Positions 25,366 to 34,447 of a DNA stretch of 64,000 nt are shown piece after piece; position 1 is the stretch's first letter; every line of letters begins with the position of its first letter. The position numbers and the translations under genes were made by a program. The stretch is from Gillisella terrae. Its GTDB lineage: Bacteria > Pseudomonadota > Alphaproteobacteria > Rhizobiales > Rhizobiaceae. A model generated the notes under the pieces. That model worked only from the letters and a program-made list of their open reading frames with translations. It did not search any database and had not been told where the DNA came from. The DNA lies in assembly GCF_004801395.1 (NCBI RefSeq), contig NZ_SSOA01000009.1, forward strand, positions 124,001-188,000, given 5' to 3'.

Positions 25366-26193
25366 ATGTTTCAAAACCGCACTGAAGCCCTGATGTTGGC
25401 GTTGCCAGCTGCATTGTTTGCGGGCGTGGTGTTTCTGGTCCCGGTTATTCTGCTTTTGTCCGAGAGCTTTCAGGGGAGCGGCGGATGGAGCTTTTCGGCC
25501 TACAGTGCCTTTTTCTCAGAAACGCTTAATCGCACAGTCTTCTGGCGCACCTTGAAACTGGGCCTTGAGGTTACCGCTGCTGCCGCCGTTCTTGGCTATG
25601 CGGCGGCCTATGCCATTGTGTCGCTACCCGCGAGTTCCAAAGGCCGTATGATCGGGCTGGTGATGTTGCCGATGATGATCTCGCCAGTGGCGCGCACCTA
25701 TGCATGGATTGTCATTTTGGGCCGCACCGGCATTGTCAATCAGGCGCTGCAAGGCCTTGGCATTCTCGATAGTCCCGCCCGTATTCTGTTTACCGAAATA
25801 GCCGTGTTCATTGGCCTTTTGCAGCTGTTTTTGCCGCTGATGATCATTTCGCTGATCAGTGCTTTGGAAAACCTGCCAAAGGATGTTGTGCCTGCTGCCC
25901 GCGTGTTGGGGGCCAATTGGTTTCAGATTTTCTGGAAAGTGATTTTGCCTTTGACCAAGGAAGGTCTGGTGATTGGTGGCACCCTGGTGTTCACCGGCTC
26001 GCTCACCGCCTATATCACGCCTGCCATTCTGGGTGGCTCCAAGGTGCTGATGCTGGAGACCCTGCTCTATCAGCGCGTCACGGTGGCCAATGATTTCGTC
26101 TCGGCCAGTGTCATCGCGCTTGTGCTGGTGGCCATGAGTTTTGCCGCCAACCTGCTGCTCAAACGCATCGCAACAGCAAAGGCAAATGTATGA
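25366..26193 (+). CDS. PotB-like ABC transporter permease
   Basis: This 275-residue inner-membrane permease is of the PotB/CysU type. The first helix is LMLALPAALFAGVVFLVPVI. The EAA loop that contacts the ATPase is PAARVLGANWFQIFWKVILP near residue 180. The gene follows the binding protein after a 134-bp gap holding a hairpin, and overlaps the second permease by 4 bp. Length and topology are normal. Confidence 0.87.
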   Translation: MFQNRTEALMLALPAALFAGVVFLVPVILLLSESFQGSGGWSFSAYSAFFSETLNRTVFWRTLKLGLEVTAAAAVLGYAAAYAIVSLPASSKGRMIGLVMLPMMISPVARTYAWIVILGRTGIVNQALQGLGILDSPARILFTEIAVFIGLLQLFLPLMIISLISALENLPKDVVPAARVLGANWFQIFWKVILPLTKEGLVIGGTLVFTGSLTAYITPAILGGSKVLMLETLLYQRVTVANDFVSASVIALVLVAMSFAANLLLKRIATAKANV

Positions 26194-26981
26194 GACAGTT
26201 GCGCTTTTCGCTCACCCCTTCCAACCTGATCTTATGGCTGGTGATCGCCTTTTTGATCGGGCCGTTTCTGATCATTGTTGCCGCCTCGTTTTCGGCTGGC
26301 GATACGCTGGCCTTTCCGCCGCAAGGCCTGTCACTGAAATGGATTTTCAAGGTCTTTACGGTGGAAAGCTTCCGCCAGAGCTTTGTCACCTCAATGATTT
26401 TGGCGATTGGCGGTACGCTGGTGGCGTTGCTGCTGGGCGTTCCGGCCTCCTACGCCATGTCGCGGTATCGGCTGCCCTTTTCTGAGACGGTGCGCACCAT
26501 TGTCTCGGCTCCGGTGATTGTGCCGGGCATTATCGTCGGCCTTGCGCTGTTGCGCTATTTTGTCGTGCCGATTGGCATGCCCATCACGCTTGCGCTGTTT
26601 TTGGCCCACACCGCTTTGGTTTTGCCATACGCCGTGCGGGTGGTGTCGGCAAGCCTTGGCAATCTGCGCTCTGATATGGAAGAGGCGGCGGTGCTTTTGG
26701 GCTGCTCGCGCATCGGGGCCTTTTTTCGCGTGGTGCTGCCCAATATTCGCGGTGGCATTCTCTCGGCCTTTATTCTCGGCTTTGTCACCAGTTTCAATCA
26801 GGTGCCGGTGTCGCTGTTTCTCTCCGGTCCGGGGGTGAGAACACTGCCAATTGATATGCTGGGTTATATGGAAATCGTGTTCGATCCCTCCATTGCCGCC
26901 CTGTCTTCGCTGCTTGCCTTTCTCTCCATGGGCATAGTCCTTCTTGCCGAACGCTTTCTTGGATTTTCCCGCTATGTCTGA
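26190..26981 (+). CDS. PotC-like ABC transporter permease
   Basis: This 263-residue permease is the second membrane subunit. It has a first helix LILWLVIAFLIGPFLIIVAA and the EAA loop EEAAVLLGCSRIGAFFRVVLP near residue 165. It overlaps the preceding permease by 4 bp (ATGA) and the ATPase gene by 8 bp, so the transporter subunits are translationally coupled. Confidence 0.87.
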   Translation: MRQLRFSLTPSNLILWLVIAFLIGPFLIIVAASFSAGDTLAFPPQGLSLKWIFKVFTVESFRQSFVTSMILAIGGTLVALLLGVPASYAMSRYRLPFSETVRTIVSAPVIVPGIIVGLALLRYFVVPIGMPITLALFLAHTALVLPYAVRVVSASLGNLRSDMEEAAVLLGCSRIGAFFRVVLPNIRGGILSAFILGFVTSFNQVPVSLFLSGPGVRTLPIDMLGYMEIVFDPSIAALSSLLAFLSMGIVLLAERFLGFSRYV

Positions 26982-27996
26982 TGTGACCGCCCTTTCTCTT
27001 GAAAAACTCACACTGCGCTATGGCAACACCACCGCCGTGGACAATCTTGATCTCACCATTGGCAAAGGCGAACTTGTGGCCCTGCTTGGTCCGTCGGGCT
27101 GCGGCAAAACCACCACCATGCGGGCCATTGCAGGCCTTTTGGCCCCAAGCCGAGGCACCATTCGCCTTGACGGTGTCGATATTACCCACGTGTCCGCCAA
27201 CAAGCGCAACATCGGCCTGATGTTTCAATCCTACGCGCTGTTTCCGCATCTGACGGTGTTTGACAATGTGGCCTTTGGCCTGAAGCTGAAGGGCATCAAA
27301 GGAATTGACCTGCGCAACCGGGTGGAAAGCGGACTGAAATCCGTCGGGCTGATGGATTACGCAGCACGCAAACCGCCAGAGCTTTCCGGTGGCCAACAGC
27401 AGCGTGTGGCACTAGCCCGCTCGATGGTAATGGAGCCGAAAGTTCTGCTGCTGGATGAGCCTTTGTCCAACCTTGATGCCCGCCTGCGTCTTGATATGCG
27501 CACCGAACTCCAACGCGTACAAAGAGAAACCGGCGTCACCATGATTTTCGTCACCCATGATCAGGCCGAAGCCTTAGCGCTGGCCGACCGCATTGTGGTG
27601 ATGCGCAAAGGGGCGATTGAGCAGATTGGCACGCCAGAAGAGATTTATAACGCTCCTGTCTCGCATTTCGTCGCCGATTTTGTTGGCTTTGAAAATATCT
27701 ACACCATCAAGGATGGCAAACTGCATTCGAATGCGGGTGTGCTGCCGATTGAAGGCCCATTGCCCGATGCGGCGGGCCTTGCCTTTCGCCCCCGCGCTGT
27801 TGTGCTGGGTCAAGGCACTTTTCGCGGCACCGTGCGTGGTGTCTCCTTTGCCGGTGGCACCCGCGAATATGTGTTGGAAACCACCTTTGGCGTTGTGAAA
27901 GCGGAAGTAGACGCCGCTTTGCCCGCCTATCGTGCTGGTGAGGATGTGGTGTTTGATCTGCCCATTCAAAATGCCGCTATCTTATCGCGCCAGTAG
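26974..27996 (+). CDS. PotA-like ABC transporter ATP-binding protein
   Basis: This 340-residue ATPase drives the preceding PotDBC-like importer. Visible are Walker A GPSGCGKTT, Q-loop MFQSYALFPHLT, signature LSGGQQQRVALARS, Walker B VLLLDEPLSNLDARL and H-loop THDQAEA. A C-terminal TOBE domain follows. The ATG at 26974 (MSDVTALSLEKLTLRYGN) is preferred; the frame extends 10 codons further upstream inside the permease gene without a reason to start there. It is followed 10 bp later by the nucleoside hydrolase gene. Confidence 0.9.
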   Translation: MSDVTALSLEKLTLRYGNTTAVDNLDLTIGKGELVALLGPSGCGKTTTMRAIAGLLAPSRGTIRLDGVDITHVSANKRNIGLMFQSYALFPHLTVFDNVAFGLKLKGIKGIDLRNRVESGLKSVGLMDYAARKPPELSGGQQQRVALARSMVMEPKVLLLDEPLSNLDARLRLDMRTELQRVQRETGVTMIFVTHDQAEALALADRIVVMRKGAIEQIGTPEEIYNAPVSHFVADFVGFENIYTIKDGKLHSNAGVLPIEGPLPDAAGLAFRPRAVVLGQGTFRGTVRGVSFAGGTREYVLETTFGVVKAEVDAALPAYRAGEDVVFDLPIQNAAILSRQ

Positions 27997-28006
27997 AGGA
28001 CAGAGC

Positions 28007-28933
28007 ATGGGTGTTTGGATTGATACCGATATGGGTTTTGATGACATTGCCGCCATTTTGGTGGTGATGCATCATGGCACGGAAATCGACGGTATCTCCC
28101 TGTGCTTTGGCAATGCGCCATTGCCGCAGGTGCGCCGCAACGCGGCAGGAGCGGCAAAAGCTTTCGGCTGGACATGCCCCATCCATACCGGGCGCGAAAA
28201 ACCCGTGTTGGCAAAGCTTGAAACAGCAACCACAATTTTGGGCGACAGCGGCATTCCCACAACAGGCTTGTGCCTGCCACAGGCTGACGATTTGCCCGAC
28301 TGTCCCGCATTTGTCGCCCTGTGTGATTGGTTAAGCCGAGGTGATGGGCCAAAGCACATTCTCGCCCTTGGGCCCTTGAGCAATATCGCAGCGCTTGCGC
28401 TGGCGCGGCCCGAATTGGCTGCCAAAATTGATGAACTGGTCTGGATGGGCGGTGGCATCACCCGTGGCAATCACACGGCCTCTGCCGAATTTAACGCCTT
28501 GGCCGATCCGGAAGCTTTGGCCATTGTGCTGGCCCATAACCTTCCCATTAAAATGATCGATCTCGATTTTTGTCGTAAAATCAACGCTGACTTGGACGAT
28601 GTTGTCCCCATTCGTGCATCAAAGGGCAAAAATGCAGCACTTTTGGCCGATCTCACCGAAGGTTTCATCAACATTGCCGTCTCGCGAGGCCGCGACCGGA
28701 TGGCGCTTTATGATCCGGCTGCTGCCGTTGCCTTTGTGCGGCCAGACCTTGTGACGTTTGAGCCTGCGTTTATCGGGGTTGAGCTGGCTGGCACCCTTAC
28801 CCGTGGGCGAACGGTGGTGGAAACCCGCGCAAGCCATGCCACGTTCAATGCCGCCTTTGCAGCCGATTGCAATGCCAATGCCATTCGTTGCATCATTCTG
28901 GATGCCCTCAAAGCCGAGGCCGCAAAACCATGA
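28007..28933 (+). CDS. Nucleoside hydrolase (inosine/uridine-preferring family)
   Basis: This 308-residue enzyme of the IunH family cleaves the N-glycosidic bond of nucleosides to base and ribose. The calcium-binding signature is IDTDMGFDDIAAILVV, close to the family's DTDPGxDDA but with Met-Gly-Phe. VWMGGG and AEFNALADPEAL are family motifs. The ATG at 28007 follows AGAGGACAG. Its stop overlaps the adenine deaminase start by 4 bp. With the transporter upstream and deaminase downstream it should release a purine base from an imported nucleoside. It is slightly atypical in the metal loop, so substrate range may differ. Confidence 0.87.
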   Translation: MGVWIDTDMGFDDIAAILVVMHHGTEIDGISLCFGNAPLPQVRRNAAGAAKAFGWTCPIHTGREKPVLAKLETATTILGDSGIPTTGLCLPQADDLPDCPAFVALCDWLSRGDGPKHILALGPLSNIAALALARPELAAKIDELVWMGGGITRGNHTASAEFNALADPEALAIVLAHNLPIKMIDLDFCRKINADLDDVVPIRASKGKNAALLADLTEGFINIAVSRGRDRMALYDPAAAVAFVRPDLVTFEPAFIGVELAGTLTRGRTVVETRASHATFNAAFAADCNANAIRCIILDALKAEAAKP

Positions 28934-30711
28934 CACGTTCCGAACCCCTTGATCTTGCCGATCCAGCCTTGCGGCTTCGCGCCACAGCCGCCGCCCGAGG
29001 GGCAATGCCCTTTGATCGATTGATCACCAATGGCATCGTGGTGGATATGGTTACCGGCGAGCATCGTGCCGCCGATGTGGGTGTTGTTGGGCCGCTGATT
29101 GCCTCCGTGCATAAGCCGAGATCACGCAGCGATGCCGGTGAGATAATTGATGCGAAAGGTGGCTTCATCTGTCCCGGCCTGATCGACACGCATATGCATG
29201 TCGAAAGCTCAATGGTGACACCTGCCACCTATGCCAATGCCGTGGTGGCGCGCGGGGTCACCACCGTGGTGTGGGATCCGCATGAGTTTGCCAATGTGCA
29301 TGGTGTGGCGGGTGTGGAATGGGCCATGGCCGCCACCCGTGATCTTCCTTTGCGGTTTATCGTGCTGGCTCCGTCCTGTGTGCCATCGGCACCGGGGCTG
29401 GAACTGGCGGGAGCGGATTTTGATGCCACCATTATCCGTGATCTTCTCAAACGATCCGAGATCGGCGGCATTGCCGAGGTGATGAACATGCGCGGCGTGA
29501 TCGACGGTGATGCGCGCATGAGCGCCATCGTTCATGCCGGTCTCGCATCCGGCAAACCGGTCTGTGGCCATGCCCGCAGCCTCACAGGCTCTGATCTTAT
29601 GGCGTTTATGGCCGCCGGTGTCAGCTCCGACCACGAGTTGGTCTCGGGCGATGACCTGATGGAAAAACTCAGGGCGGGCCTCGTCATTGAGCTTCGCGGT
29701 TCCCATGATCATCTGCTGCCAGAGTTTGTCGCCGCTCTCAACAGGCTAGGCCATCTGCCGCAAACCGTGACGCTCTGCACCGATGATGTGTTTCCCGATG
29801 ACTTACACAGTGCAGGCGGGCTGGATGATGTGGTGCGGCGACTGACCCGCTATGGCCTCAAGCCAGAATGGGCCTTGCAGGCCGCCACCCTGAATGCCGC
29901 AAGGCGTCTGGGCCGCGATGACCTTGGCCTGATTGCCGCTGGTCGCCGCGCCGATCTGGTGATTTTTGACAATCTGGTCGATTTTCAAGCGCAATATGTA
30001 TTGGTCAATGGCGAAACTTTGGCCCAGGCTGGACAGCTCGCCCAATGCCCTGAGCCAACGTCTTCAGACACATTTAAACAATCGATGAAAATTGCCCCCC
30101 TCACCTCCGATGATTTTCGCAATCGATCTCAGGGGCGACGCGTTCGGGTGGCAACCATTGACCGCCCCCGCTTCACCCGCTGGGGCGAGGCGGAAACCGA
30201 TGTGATTGATGGTTTTGTCACCCCGCCGAAGGGAGCCACCCTGATTGCCGTCGCCCATCGCCATGGCCTGTCCAGCAGCGCGCCGAAAGTGGGATATTTG
30301 CGCGAATGGGGCAGATGGCAAGGTGCCTTTGCCACCACGGTGTCTCATGATAGCCACAACCTCACGGTCTTTGGTGGCAATGAAGAGGATATGGCGGTGG
30401 CCGCCAATGCCGTGATTGCCGCAGGTGGTGGCATGGCCTCGGCCCGTGGTGGCGTGGTGCAGGCACTTTTGCCCTTGCCCATATCCGGGCTGGTGTCTGA
30501 AGCACCTTTAGCAGACGTGGCCGATGGCTTTGCCGCCCTTCGCGCCAGCATGGACACAATAGTCGATTGGCAACCGCCTTACCTGATTTTCAAGGCCTGT
30601 TTCGGCGCAACACTTGCTTGCAATGCGGGACCGCATCAAACCGACCTCGGCATTGCCGATGTCTTGACAGGTACGGTGCTGACATCGCCCGTTCTTGGCA
30701 TAGTGGAATAG
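28930..30711 (+). CDS. ade: Adenine deaminase
   Basis: This 593-residue amidohydrolase converts adenine to hypoxanthine and ammonia. The metal-binding motif is GLIDTHMHVESSMVTP, followed by TTVVWDPHEFANVHG, both diagnostic of bacterial Ade/AdeC. The C-terminal domain continues to GFAALRASMDTIVDW. The ATG at 28930 overlaps the nucleoside hydrolase stop, which favours it over an earlier in-frame start. An N6-substituted adenine is another possible substrate. Confidence 0.9.
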   Translation: MTRSEPLDLADPALRLRATAAARGAMPFDRLITNGIVVDMVTGEHRAADVGVVGPLIASVHKPRSRSDAGEIIDAKGGFICPGLIDTHMHVESSMVTPATYANAVVARGVTTVVWDPHEFANVHGVAGVEWAMAATRDLPLRFIVLAPSCVPSAPGLELAGADFDATIIRDLLKRSEIGGIAEVMNMRGVIDGDARMSAIVHAGLASGKPVCGHARSLTGSDLMAFMAAGVSSDHELVSGDDLMEKLRAGLVIELRGSHDHLLPEFVAALNRLGHLPQTVTLCTDDVFPDDLHSAGGLDDVVRRLTRYGLKPEWALQAATLNAARRLGRDDLGLIAAGRRADLVIFDNLVDFQAQYVLVNGETLAQAGQLAQCPEPTSSDTFKQSMKIAPLTSDDFRNRSQGRRVRVATIDRPRFTRWGEAETDVIDGFVTPPKGATLIAVAHRHGLSSSAPKVGYLREWGRWQGAFATTVSHDSHNLTVFGGNEEDMAVAANAVIAAGGGMASARGGVVQALLPLPISGLVSEAPLADVADGFAALRASMDTIVDWQPPYLIFKACFGATLACNAGPHQTDLGIADVLTGTVLTSPVLGIVE

Positions 30712-30720
30712 GATCTCCCG

Positions 30721-31899
30721 ATGACCGATGACATCGCCTTTCTCACCGCCCTTCGCCATGATCTGCACGCCCATCCAGAACTGGGGTTCGAGGAAGAGCG
30801 CACATCAGATATCGTTGCCAGGCTTTTAGCAGAAGCAGGACTTTCCGTGCACCGCGGTTTGGGCAGCACCGGCGTGGTCGGCACCTTGAAGGTGGGCAAT
30901 GGCACCCGCACCATTGGCCTTCGGGCCGATATGGATGCGCTGGCCATGCCGGAAGTGGCAGAGCGCCCCTATAAATCAAAATTTGCGGGCAAAATGCATG
31001 CCTGTGGACATGATGGCCACACCACATTGCTGATCGGGGCGGCGCGCGAGCTTGCCAAAGCGCGCAATTTTTCCGGCACGGTGCATTTTATTTTCCAGCC
31101 CGCCGAAGAAGGACGCGGCGGTGCAAAGCGCATGGTGGAGGATGGTCTCTTTCAACTTTTTCCCTGCGATGCCGTGTATGGGCTGCACAACATGCCGGGC
31201 CTCGATACCGACGAAATGGCCGTGGTGGAAGGTCCGCAACTGGCCTCGTCCGATAGCTGGCGCGTCACCTTTCGCGGCACCGGCACGCACGGTGCAAAGC
31301 CGCATCTGGGCCGCGACCCGATCACGGCTATGGGTGCGTTTCTCTCTGCTTTGCAAACCATTGTTGGGCGTGTGGTGGATCCGCTCCAGCCTGCCGTGGT
31401 CAGCGCCTGCTCGGTGCAGGCAGGTGATCCCAAGGCATTGAATGTCATTCCTGATCTAGTCGAAATTGGCGGCACCGCTCGCGCCTATAGCGCGGATGTT
31501 CGCAATCAGCTGGAAGAGGAAATCGGCCGTCTTGCCCATGGCACGGCCAGCATGTTTGGCATAAAGGCAGACTATCAGTTCATCCGCCGTATTCCGCCGG
31601 TCATCAACCATCCCGATGCCACAGCCCGTGCACTGGTTGCCGCGAAGGACGTGTTTGGTGAGAAGGTCCGCACCACATTTCCGCCCTCCACCGCAGGCGA
31701 TGATTTCGCCTTCTTTGCAGGTGAAGCGCCGGGCTGCTATGTCTGGTTGGGCAACGGCCCGGCTGTGGATGGCGCGCTGCACCACAACACCGCCTATGAT
31801 TTCAACGATGATGCCATCGTCTCAGGCGTTCGCTTCTGGACGCGACTGGTTGAGCGTGAATTGCCGATAGATGCGGAGGATAAAAATGCAGCCGCATGA
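30721..31899 (+). CDS. M20-family amidohydrolase (hippurate hydrolase-like)
   Basis: This 392-residue M20 metallopeptidase/amidohydrolase hydrolyses an N-acyl amino acid or related amide. Zinc-binding motifs are MHACGHDGHTTLLIGAA and FIFQPAEEGRGGAKRMV; the dimerisation domain begins at GTGTHGAKPHLGRDP. It starts 9 bp after adenine deaminase and overlaps the phosphoribosyltransferase gene by 14 bp, so it belongs to the purine operon. That is unusual: M20 enzymes are not part of ordinary purine salvage. It may remove an amino acyl or acyl group from a conjugated purine, or act on allantoate-like ureides. Substrate unknown. Confidence 0.83.
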   Translation: MTDDIAFLTALRHDLHAHPELGFEEERTSDIVARLLAEAGLSVHRGLGSTGVVGTLKVGNGTRTIGLRADMDALAMPEVAERPYKSKFAGKMHACGHDGHTTLLIGAARELAKARNFSGTVHFIFQPAEEGRGGAKRMVEDGLFQLFPCDAVYGLHNMPGLDTDEMAVVEGPQLASSDSWRVTFRGTGTHGAKPHLGRDPITAMGAFLSALQTIVGRVVDPLQPAVVSACSVQAGDPKALNVIPDLVEIGGTARAYSADVRNQLEEEIGRLAHGTASMFGIKADYQFIRRIPPVINHPDATARALVAAKDVFGEKVRTTFPPSTAGDDFAFFAGEAPGCYVWLGNGPAVDGALHHNTAYDFNDDAIVSGVRFWTRLVERELPIDAEDKNAAA

Positions 31900-32593
31900 T
31901 TTTTGGCAGACCTTGCATCCACCGCACACCTTCGCCAGTGACATTGCCCTTCAGCATTTCTTCCCGGCGACATTGGCAGATGGACGGCAGGTGCAATTGC
32001 CCATCCGCCCGCTCGCAGATGGCCGCCACGCGCTGGCCTCGTTGATTATCAATCAGGCCAGCTTTGCCGTGGTCGATGCCTTGGCGGAAGATTTGGCGAC
32101 CAAACTTCGCGCATACAGGCCGGATATGGTGATTGGCTTGCCGACACTGGGGCTTACACTGGCCTCTGAAGTGGCAAAAAAGCTCGGTCACAGCCGCTAT
32201 GTGCCACTCGGCACCTCGCGCAAGTTCTGGTATCAGGAGGCGCTCTCCGTGCCTCTATCATCGATCACCACCCCGGATCAGATCAAGCGGCTCTATATTG
32301 ATCCACGCATGTTGCCCTTGATTGAAGGCGCGCGCGTTGCTTTGATCGATGATGTCATCTCCAGTGGCACCTCCATCAAGGCCGGATTGTCCCTGTTGCA
32401 AACCCTAAACATCAATCCGGTCGTGATCGGGGCCGCCATGCTGCAATCGGACAGATGGAAAACGGCGCTTGACGCCTTTGCGCCAAACCTGCCCGAAATG
32501 CCAAACCTCACAGAGATCGTCGAAGGCTGCTTTGCAACCCCGATGCTTGAGCGGCACAAAGATGGGTTCAGGCCGGTGGGCGCAATCCAATAG
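31886..32593 (+). CDS. Purine phosphoribosyltransferase-family protein
   Basis: This 235-residue protein is of the type I phosphoribosyltransferase fold. The PRPP-binding motif is VALIDDVISSGTSIKAG near residue 150, and a second conserved stretch is MVIGLPTLGLTLASEVAKKL. It should convert a free purine base plus PRPP into a nucleotide, completing salvage of the base freed upstream. GGAGG at 31875-31879 with a 6-nt spacer sets the start at 31886. It is longer than typical adenine phosphoribosyltransferase (about 180 residues), with extra N-terminal residues. It is the last gene of the operon. Confidence 0.8.
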   Translation: MQPHDFWQTLHPPHTFASDIALQHFFPATLADGRQVQLPIRPLADGRHALASLIINQASFAVVDALAEDLATKLRAYRPDMVIGLPTLGLTLASEVAKKLGHSRYVPLGTSRKFWYQEALSVPLSSITTPDQIKRLYIDPRMLPLIEGARVALIDDVISSGTSIKAGLSLLQTLNINPVVIGAAMLQSDRWKTALDAFAPNLPEMPNLTEIVEGCFATPMLERHKDGFRPVGAIQ

Positions 32594-32604
32594 ACGCGCC
32601 CACC
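32575..32604. terminator. Possible terminator between convergent units
   Basis: GGTGGGCGC and GCGCCCACC form a 9-bp stem around a 12-base loop at the end of the phosphoribosyltransferase gene. The gap to the convergent esterase gene is only 20 bp. No clear T-run follows, so efficiency is doubtful. Confidence 0.4.
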
Positions 32605-32613
32605 CGATGGTTC

Positions 32614-34314
32614 TTATTGGCAAGTAAAACTATCGGCCGATTTTGGATCAGAGCCTGTATAGCGTGCAACCTGTGGATAGGGGCAAAGCTTGCGCTTCAC
32701 ATCGCCCAGAGTTTCCTGACCTTCCTTGTTGCCTGCCGTCACCCCGGCCACAATGGCTTCCGGCGCTTTTCCATCTTCAACCCAATTGACCAAGGCTGCG
32801 AACATATCGAAATCATCGGTCGATGGGCCACCTGCCCCATGCGGCATGCCGGGAACTTCATAGAAACGGGCAAAGTTTTTTGCCTTGCCGCCATTGTTGG
32901 CATCCAGCTTTTTGTACCAGTCAATCGTATCCACCACTGAAAACACCGGGTCGCTATTGCCGTGGAAGACAATCATCTTGCCACCCGCATCGCGAAAGGC
33001 CGCAAGATCGGGATTGTCTGCCCCTGGTGGCACCATGAAATCATAGGAGGATTCTGAATAATCTGCCGTTTTGTCAAAGATTTTCGGCGCATCCGTATCG
33101 AAGTTGAAATGCAGCAGAAAATTCTCCACCTCATCGACTGTGCCACCGATTTTTACTGGCGGCGTCATGAACACATAGGCCAAAGACGGCCCGCCCAGCG
33201 CCACAATGCGCGGCATTAAAGCAGTGCCGTCCGGTACTTTTCCACCATCAAACTTCCATCCACGCCAATTATCGGATGCCATGCCCGTGTCCCAGATCCA
33301 GGAACTATAGAGCTGCTCACCTTTGCTGTTGTGCGGCCCTTTTTGCATGGTGGAAAGTGCCTTGATCTGTGCAGCACTCAGGCAATCGTCCGTTTGGTTG
33401 GCCTTGCACTCCAATGTCGTAATCTCAAATTTTTGCTGGCAGGCCGCACTGTCAGCCACAAAGCCGTCTTTCAGACCATCCAGCGCATCGCAGGCGGCCA
33501 GAATGCCTTTTTTCAAAACATTCATGGCAGCGGGTGTGAATGCTGTGCGAATATCACCGGTGATCGGCTTCATCGCTTGCACATCCCACCCATGCTGAAC
33601 AGCCGCTTTTGGCAAACGATAACCGGGGTAACCAACCAACAAGCCATTGAACGCGCCGGGCATCCGTTCTGCTTCAACCAGCGCATGGCGACCACCGTTG
33701 GAGCCACCAATGCCGTAGCGAAACCGAACAGGCTTGCCATAATAGGTCTCGACAATTTTCAAGGCGGCGGGATTGAGTGTCTCAACGGCGGTGTAGCCAT
33801 AATCACGCCGCGCTTGCGGGTCCAGACCAAAGAGCGCACCACCAACAAGCCCTGCATCCTTGTTGGCCATGGCATCATGGCCAGAATCGCTGGAGACCAC
33901 AGCAAAGCCCCGTCCAAGCGCCGTTTGTGTGCGATCAGCACCCATGACCTGTCCCAGAGCGGGCACAACAAATCCATCATTGCCGCCATTAAACTGGTGA
34001 ACAAAGTCACCATTCCAGTCATCGGGCAAACGCAGTTCGAACGAAATGGCGTATGATTTTCCATCAATGCCGGTATGGGCACCAATCTGGCCCCGCACAA
34101 CACAGTGATTGATCGGCGATTTGTCTCTCTTGTCGATCACATCTCCGATTGAAACAGTCCTGCTGGACTGAATTGTCAGACCAGGAATGTCAAATGCGGT
34201 GCGGCCCAAGTCGACGCAGGCCATTTTTCCGGCGGCCATGGCAGTCGAGCCAAAGCCAAGGACGGCAGCGGCAACCACAAAGCTGCCAAGCTGCAATGCA
34301 GTGAATGGTTTCAT
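32614..34314 (-). CDS. Tannase/feruloyl esterase-family secreted hydrolase
   Basis: This 566-residue protein has a signal peptide (LQLGSFVVAAAVLGFGSTAMA, likely cut before AGKMACVDL), so it acts in the periplasm or outside. The tannase-family serine motif is GIGGSNGGRHALVEAE. Later motifs fit the acid and base of the triad (HGNSDPVFSVVDT and EVPGMPHGAGGPSTDD). The family cleaves ester bonds of plant phenolics such as gallate or ferulate esters. GAGGAGG precedes the ATG at 34314; a longer GTG start at 34332 would overlap that site. It stands alone between the purine operon and puuB. Confidence 0.83.
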   Translation of the reverse strand: MKPFTALQLGSFVVAAAVLGFGSTAMAAGKMACVDLGRTAFDIPGLTIQSSRTVSIGDVIDKRDKSPINHCVVRGQIGAHTGIDGKSYAISFELRLPDDWNGDFVHQFNGGNDGFVVPALGQVMGADRTQTALGRGFAVVSSDSGHDAMANKDAGLVGGALFGLDPQARRDYGYTAVETLNPAALKIVETYYGKPVRFRYGIGGSNGGRHALVEAERMPGAFNGLLVGYPGYRLPKAAVQHGWDVQAMKPITGDIRTAFTPAAMNVLKKGILAACDALDGLKDGFVADSAACQQKFEITTLECKANQTDDCLSAAQIKALSTMQKGPHNSKGEQLYSSWIWDTGMASDNWRGWKFDGGKVPDGTALMPRIVALGGPSLAYVFMTPPVKIGGTVDEVENFLLHFNFDTDAPKIFDKTADYSESSYDFMVPPGADNPDLAAFRDAGGKMIVFHGNSDPVFSVVDTIDWYKKLDANNGGKAKNFARFYEVPGMPHGAGGPSTDDFDMFAALVNWVEDGKAPEAIVAGVTAGNKEGQETLGDVKRKLCPYPQVARYTGSDPKSADSFTCQ

Positions 34315-34447
34315 ACTCCGGGTCCTCCTCACCCATATCCTTCACGCCCTTCGTGAATATCGATTGCACCCTCTCCCAGGGAGCAATCGATAGTTTCACA
34401 CTAAAGAACGATTTGGATTAGTATGCAACACTTATTAATCTGCATCT

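Noticed and set aside
23154..32593. Assignment of the importer as a spermidine/putrescine system
   Set aside because: The family is polyamine-like, but all co-transcribed enzymes act on nucleosides, purines or amides.
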